The position numbers and the translations under genes were made by a program. 64,000 nucleotides of DNA from assembly GCF_001577835.2 (NCBI RefSeq), contig NC_029527.1, forward strand, positions 1,688,057 through 1,752,056, in the 5' to 3' direction. The notes under the pieces are model-generated. The model was not told where the DNA came from. It did not search any database and worked only from the letters and a program-made list of their open reading frames with translations. Positions 53,745 through 64,000 of the stretch are shown here, in pieces. Position 1 is the first letter of the stretch; every line of letters starts with the position of its first letter. This DNA comes from Coturnix japonica (lineage: Eukaryota > Chordata > Aves > Galliformes > Phasianidae).

Positions 53745-54879
53745 GTGGATGCTTTTCCTCTGTGCTGCCTGCTGCCTTTCCTGATCGCCAACCTGCTGTC
53801 CTTGCTGGGCAGGGGGCTGCCCCCATCTATCCTATGCCGCAGCAGCTCTGCTCATCACCCACAGTCCCCATCCCAGCAATCATGGGGACCATCCCCTGCT
53901 GCTACCAGCTGCACCCCAAGCATTCACTGCGGGGAGGAAGGACTGGGGCTCTGCCTCTCCTCCTGACCCCATTGCCACCTCACCCATAACATTCAGTGCC
54001 GGAGCACTTCTCCCAGCAGAGCACAGCCCCTTCCCTGCCCCAGTGTCCCCTGTACCCCAAGGTTGCTGGGCCAGTATCAAGGGGCAGAGGGTCTGGCTGT
54101 CCCTTGTGGGGAGATTTACCCTCTCTGGCTCGGAAAGGTCTCGGTTAGTCCTCACCCAGTGATTGACAGGAGATTATTTATAAATATTTTGTGCTCTGAG
54201 TGATAAAATATTAAACTCCTCCAGCCCACATGGTAAAATATCGCTCTTCCTGGTGTTTATCTTTATTGCTGGTTATTACAAAACAGCCAAGCCCCCTGAA
54301 ATATTCATGCCTGGCTGAGTCTCTGGGGATTGGAGGCAGACGGCAGCTCCTAACCCTGCTTGTCCCCTAACCCCATGGAAAACAGGGGGTGGGGGATCTT
54401 TGCTGTTGTCCCTCTGCTGCCAGCAATGCTAAAGCAGCAGCAGCCAGGATGCTTCCTGGTGGGATTTGGTTGCTGCTGGGTGCCAGGACCGTGTGAGCCT
54501 CATGTGCCGGGCTGGGACCTCGGGTTTTGGCCGTGCTGGTCCCACTCTGCTCTCCCCCCAGCAAAGGCACCTGCTGCTGCCCCATCCAGTGCTGGGAGCG
54601 GCAGAGTCCTGGTGCTGCAGGAGAGTCTAGAAGGGGCTTTGTTGTGGATGTCCTGGGTTATGTCCCCACATCAGGCTTGTGCCCCAGAACCCGGGATATG
54701 CCCGCAGCTCAGGACTGCTGGGAGTTGGGGCCAGTCAAACTGCCGGCACAACACTGGGGGGGAGGGCCGGGGTGCAGCAAAGTGGGGTGCTGGGCAGCCG
54801 AAGGGCAGCGGGAAGAATTTGGGTAAACGGCGGAGTCCGTCGAGGTCTCGAAACCCAACTACAGCCCGAGCTGCCCCCC

Positions 54880-55700
54880 TGCAGGCACTACGAGTTGGAG
54901 GGGGGCAACCGGGGAACATCACCCAGGGTTTGGAGCTTGGGTGCCGGGCGTGAGCGGCGGGGCTGCAGCCGGGGCTGGGACCCCCGTGCTCGACGGGGGC
55001 GGCTCTGGTCTCTCGGTGCCTCCGCCGTGCCGCCCGTGTCCCGACCGCTGCCCAGCGGGGGGCCGCTGCCCGGGGCCGGGCCGGGGCGGGGGCCGGGGGC
55101 GGAGCGGCTCCGCCGGGCTGGGGCTGGCGGAGTGTCAGAGGCGGCGGCGGCGGGAGGCGGGCGGCAGCAGCAGCTCCGAAACGGCAGCGGTACCGGCTGT
55201 CGGCGCAGCCCCGCCGGGCCCAGGTAAGAGCTGCGGATCTCGTGACCTCGGGTGCCCGGAGGGTGGGGGTCGGCCGCTCCGGGAGCCGTCGGGGCCGCGG
55301 CACCGCGGTCAGAGCCCAAAGCCGGTGCCGGGAGTCGCGGGGCGGAGGGAGGGGAGCGGAGGCGGGGGGGGCCGGCACGGCACCGGTGGCCGTGGGTTAC
55401 ACGGGAGCTTCGCTGCGAGCCCCGGAGAAGGAGCCGTGGCCACCAGCCCGTCCAGTTGCGGCTCCGGGGCGCGGAGGTGACAGCGCGGCAGGTGCCGGGC
55501 CAACCCCCGCCTGCCCTTCGCTCGCTGCTCCGGGGGCTGCCGGCCCTGGGGTGCTTTGGGCCGGCTGGGTGCACGGGTGACCCCGCATCCTCCCCGAGCA
55601 CACGGGTGCTGCCGCGGGGCAGGGGCACCCTGACGCTCTGCCAGCCGCTCTTTGCGTCCTCCCCTCTCGCTCCCTCCGGCTGGACGGGAGAAGCCCGGTG
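54880..55700 (+). promoter_or_regulatory. GRM2: GRM2 CpG island and first untranslated exon
   Basis: A dense CpG island with many GGGGCGGGG-type sites and a GGC-rich stretch. A consensus donor GCCCAG|GTAAGA at 55223/55224 probably ends the first non-coding GRM2 exon. The next acceptor is TTTTCCAG at 57366, 115 bp before the first possible start codon. The 447-codon minus-strand frame here is a composition by-product. Confidence 0.6.
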
Positions 55701-57463
55701 GCTGGAACGTACGGGTCGACCCAAAGTGAGGAGGTTTTGGAGGCGCTTCCAGGTGTCACCCTGCTCCTGGCGTTGTGCACACGCGTGTGTTGCCACATGG
55801 CATGTGTGCGCTGCAATGTGCCGCTCTTGTACACACGTGTGGATTTGTGCGGGGCATGGACGCATTATCAGCACGGTGCAGGTGTGAGCACACACGGTAC
55901 CCCTGCAACGGGAGTGCCTGCAGAGTGCATAGTGTTGGTGTGCAAGCTCCTGCACAGTGCTTGCCCATGCACCTTGCACGGGTGCATGCCTGTGTGCACA
56001 GTGCCAAGCCCAGGGCAGGGTCCTGGCTGCAAAGCTGCAGGGTCTGCAGCTGGATGTGTGTCCCCTCCTGAAATCAAAGCAGCAACCAGGGCCCTCCTTG
56101 TGTGTGCAGGTGTCAGGGTGCTCCAGGGGGGCACGGGACCAACTGGGTGATGTAAACATCCCTGACTGCTGATGCTTTTGGGTAGAGGGAGGCTGCAAGC
56201 TGGCAGAGCCTTCCCAAAGCACTGTGGCCACTGGGGCAGCTGAGGCTCTGCCCAGTCAGGTGCTGCACGCTCCCAGATGTTCTCCAGATGTTCCCGGGGG
56301 CCGGTCTCTCCCCAGCACCATATCAGCCCAGTGAGCAGGGCTGGCCACAGACATCTCTGCTTCCCTGATGGAGCTGATGATTTTGGGAGCGCCCTTTGGG
56401 AGAGCTGAAGGTGCCCTTCCACAGATGGGTCTCACCTGGAGCCCCCCGTGAGCTGCAGCCACCTGGGGCTGGGGCTGTCAGGCTGAGGGGGTCCCCTTCT
56501 TTCACAGTGCCTGAAGCCCTGGCCCTGTGGGATTCCAGCAGCTGACTTTAAACGGGAAACAAATCTCTCTCATGGTGTGGGAAAAGACAACTCATCTCTG
56601 AGGGGACCTCATTTACTGCCAAAAAAAGGCCTGTGTGTTGCAAAAGCCTTTGATTCCCCAGCTCCTCCGTGGTTTGTGCAAAGGGAGCCAGCAAACCTGG
56701 CTCTTACTTCTACTGAAATCTCTGAATTTAGTGTACGAGGAAGGAAGGGGCGGTGGTGAGAGAACAGCCTCTAGAGCACTGCGGGATGGAGCTGGCACCC
56801 AGTGGGGGTGGGGCTCGGGGGCTGGATGTGGTGGGAGCACAGCTGTGCCCCTTGCATTGGGATGGAGCAGCTGACCCTGGCCAAGCAGGTGGCACTGGGG
56901 TCGGGGGGCTCTGATCTGCCATCAAGTCTGCCTTAGTCCCTGCTCTGGCTGATGCTCCAGCCCCTGGGTGACATCCATGGCTCCTTTCCCAATGCTTTAC
57001 AGGCCAGAAAAGCTGTCCCCCACTAGGCTGCACTGCCTGGAACCGCTGCAGCACTGCCTGCCTGCCTCCCCGCACGTGCCAGCTCATCCCGGGGAGCTGG
57101 GCAGCCAGGGTAGCCCTGCGTGTCTGCCCGCATCTGTGTCATTTGCTACATCCTGCAGGTCCTGGGTTGCTGCTGGAGCTGTCACGTCTGCTCAGCTCTC
57201 TCTGTGGGTATCCTTCATGGGGAAGACGTGGGCTGGTGGGGACACAAAACACCTGCATGCTGCCCTGGCTCAGCCACCCCGAGCATCTCCTCACAGCTCC
57301 CAGGTTGGCAGCCCCAGCTCATCCCATGACCTGCCGACCCAGTGCCTCTTCCCTTTGCTTTTCCAGGTGCCAAGGGCTCCAGCAGGGCAGCACGAAACCC
57401 TGCCACAACCACGTTGCTCCATCCCCACACCCGATGCCGGGGCACTGGCTGCCCTCACCTTAA

Positions 57464-62925
<5,462 letters not shown>

Positions 62926-63595
62926 AGGTTGGGGGGAGGCCATACCCCAGCCCACCCTCTTGCAAGGAGCAGCAGCCCCAGAGCAGGGGCTGGAGGAGCA
63001 GGAAAGCAGCCCCCAGCCCAGCCCCAGCATCACAACACTCATCCCTCGTGCCCATCAGTGGTGTGCAGCCCCATCCCCAGCTCCCTTGCACTAAGCTGCA
63101 CTGCCCATCACGCTTCACTTGCCCTGACCATGCCCCACCATACCCCTCCTCCACGCAGAGCCCCACTGACAGCACGCTGCCCTCACCCACCCCACTTTCT
63201 CTTTAGTGTCACAACCCCTCAGATGAGCCAAGCACCACACCAGCCTCCCCAGCACACCTGGACCCCCACACCTGCACCTGTGGCACTTTTCCTCTTCATT
63301 TTAACTCCTGGGTTTGCAGGATCCCAGCCACTTCCCTGTCCCCGAGGAGCTCTCCATGCTCCCATCCCATGGTGGCAGAGGGCCAGGAGCCCCAACCCAT
63401 GCCTGCTCCATGCCTTGGGGCATTGCAGGCCCCAGCAGCACCTGGCAAGGGGCTCAGAGGGCTGTTGAGTGATGGGGCCCCAGGGGGATGAGCCCTTTCT
63501 AAGAGTAGATTTTTTTTCTGTGCCCGAGATTTATTTATTTATTATTTTCTTTTCTTTTGTAATTTATGTAAATAAAGTGGTTTTTTGTTGTTTGG
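62926..63595 (+). other. GRM2: GRM2 3' untranslated region
   Basis: C-rich then AT-rich sequence ending at AATAAA (63571-63576), followed by a GT-rich stretch typical of cleavage sites. Beyond it, up to the window end, I see no further gene. Confidence 0.7.
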
Positions 63596-64000
63596 GGTTT
63601 CTTTCTTTTTTTTTCTTCCCTTTTTTCTTTTCTTCTTTCAAATATGCTCTGCCTTTCCCCAGGGCTGGCTGAGCTTTGGGAAGGGCTCAGTGTACGCCCA
63701 GGACAGAAATGGGGGCCTGGCTCCACTTCTGTGTGCTTCCCCAGCCTCATGCTGCCACTGAGCCTGATACCATGCACTGCTCCTTGGTGAGCTGAATGCA
63801 GCTGGCGGGGCCCTGTAAGAACAGACTACGAGCAGTAGCTGTGAGCACACTGGGGGTCCTATGTAGGACGCAGAGCCCCAGGCACAAAGGGTGCACTGGT
63901 GGCCCCCAGGGAACTTACAACCTCCTGGGATGGGATTTACCTTCCACCTGCTTTCCTGCATTGGAGGTTTGTAACATGGGGATAGGGCCAAGCACCACTG

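Noticed and set aside
54888-56231. 447-codon minus-strand frame over the GRM2 CpG island
   Set aside because: Arg/Pro/Ala-rich text typical of CpG islands read in any frame; no splice structure or known similarity.

Overview
The window reads as galliform bird DNA, most likely chicken or a close relative. It carries several copies of the avian CR1 LINE, its genes are compact and each starts in a CpG-rich block, and the proteins are clear vertebrate orthologues. The gene set (USP4, GPX1, RHOA, TEX264, GRM2, IQCF) matches human 3p21, which from general knowledge corresponds to chicken chromosome 12. I ran no database search; names rest on recognised protein sequence and gene order.

Left third (1-26.4 kb), all on the minus strand and in the human order. 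The first six coding exons of USP4 run off the left edge (398-4682). GPX1 (8123-8802) has an in-frame UGA for selenocysteine and a SECIS element at 7998-8056 that can be folded by eye. RHOA (coding 11137-15366) has a long first intron and a CpG-island promoter near 25.5-26.45 kb. CR1 fragments sit in introns and between genes.

Middle (26.5-33.1 kb). This is the accessory region. A gene of the avian PHF7-like family (extended PHD plus RING-like fingers, basic Arg/Ser tail) lies on the plus strand at 30099-32621. Its last three exons are repeated in inverted orientation at 26565-27852, next to a 100-N assembly gap. A third scrap of the same 3' end lies at 32957-33046. Both larger copies carry frame breaks. 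In human, RHOA and TEX264 are about 2 Mb apart, so the PHF7-like palindrome sits where the two blocks are joined.

Right half (33.3-64 kb), plus strand. TEX264 (ER-phagy receptor, coding 35211-53365) is followed by GRM2 (group II metabotropic glutamate receptor, coding 57521-62925). A small IQ-motif gene of the IQCF family lies antisense inside the second GRM2 intron (58379-58873). Several AT-rich blocks rich in homeodomain-type sites in the TEX264 and GRM2 introns and in the RHOA first intron look like enhancer candidates.

No wholly new multi-gene system is evident. The most unusual items are the inverted PHF7-like duplication at a synteny join, the GPX1 stop codon that is also a poly(A) signal upstream of the SECIS, a GC-AG intron in RHOA, and the nested IQCF gene.
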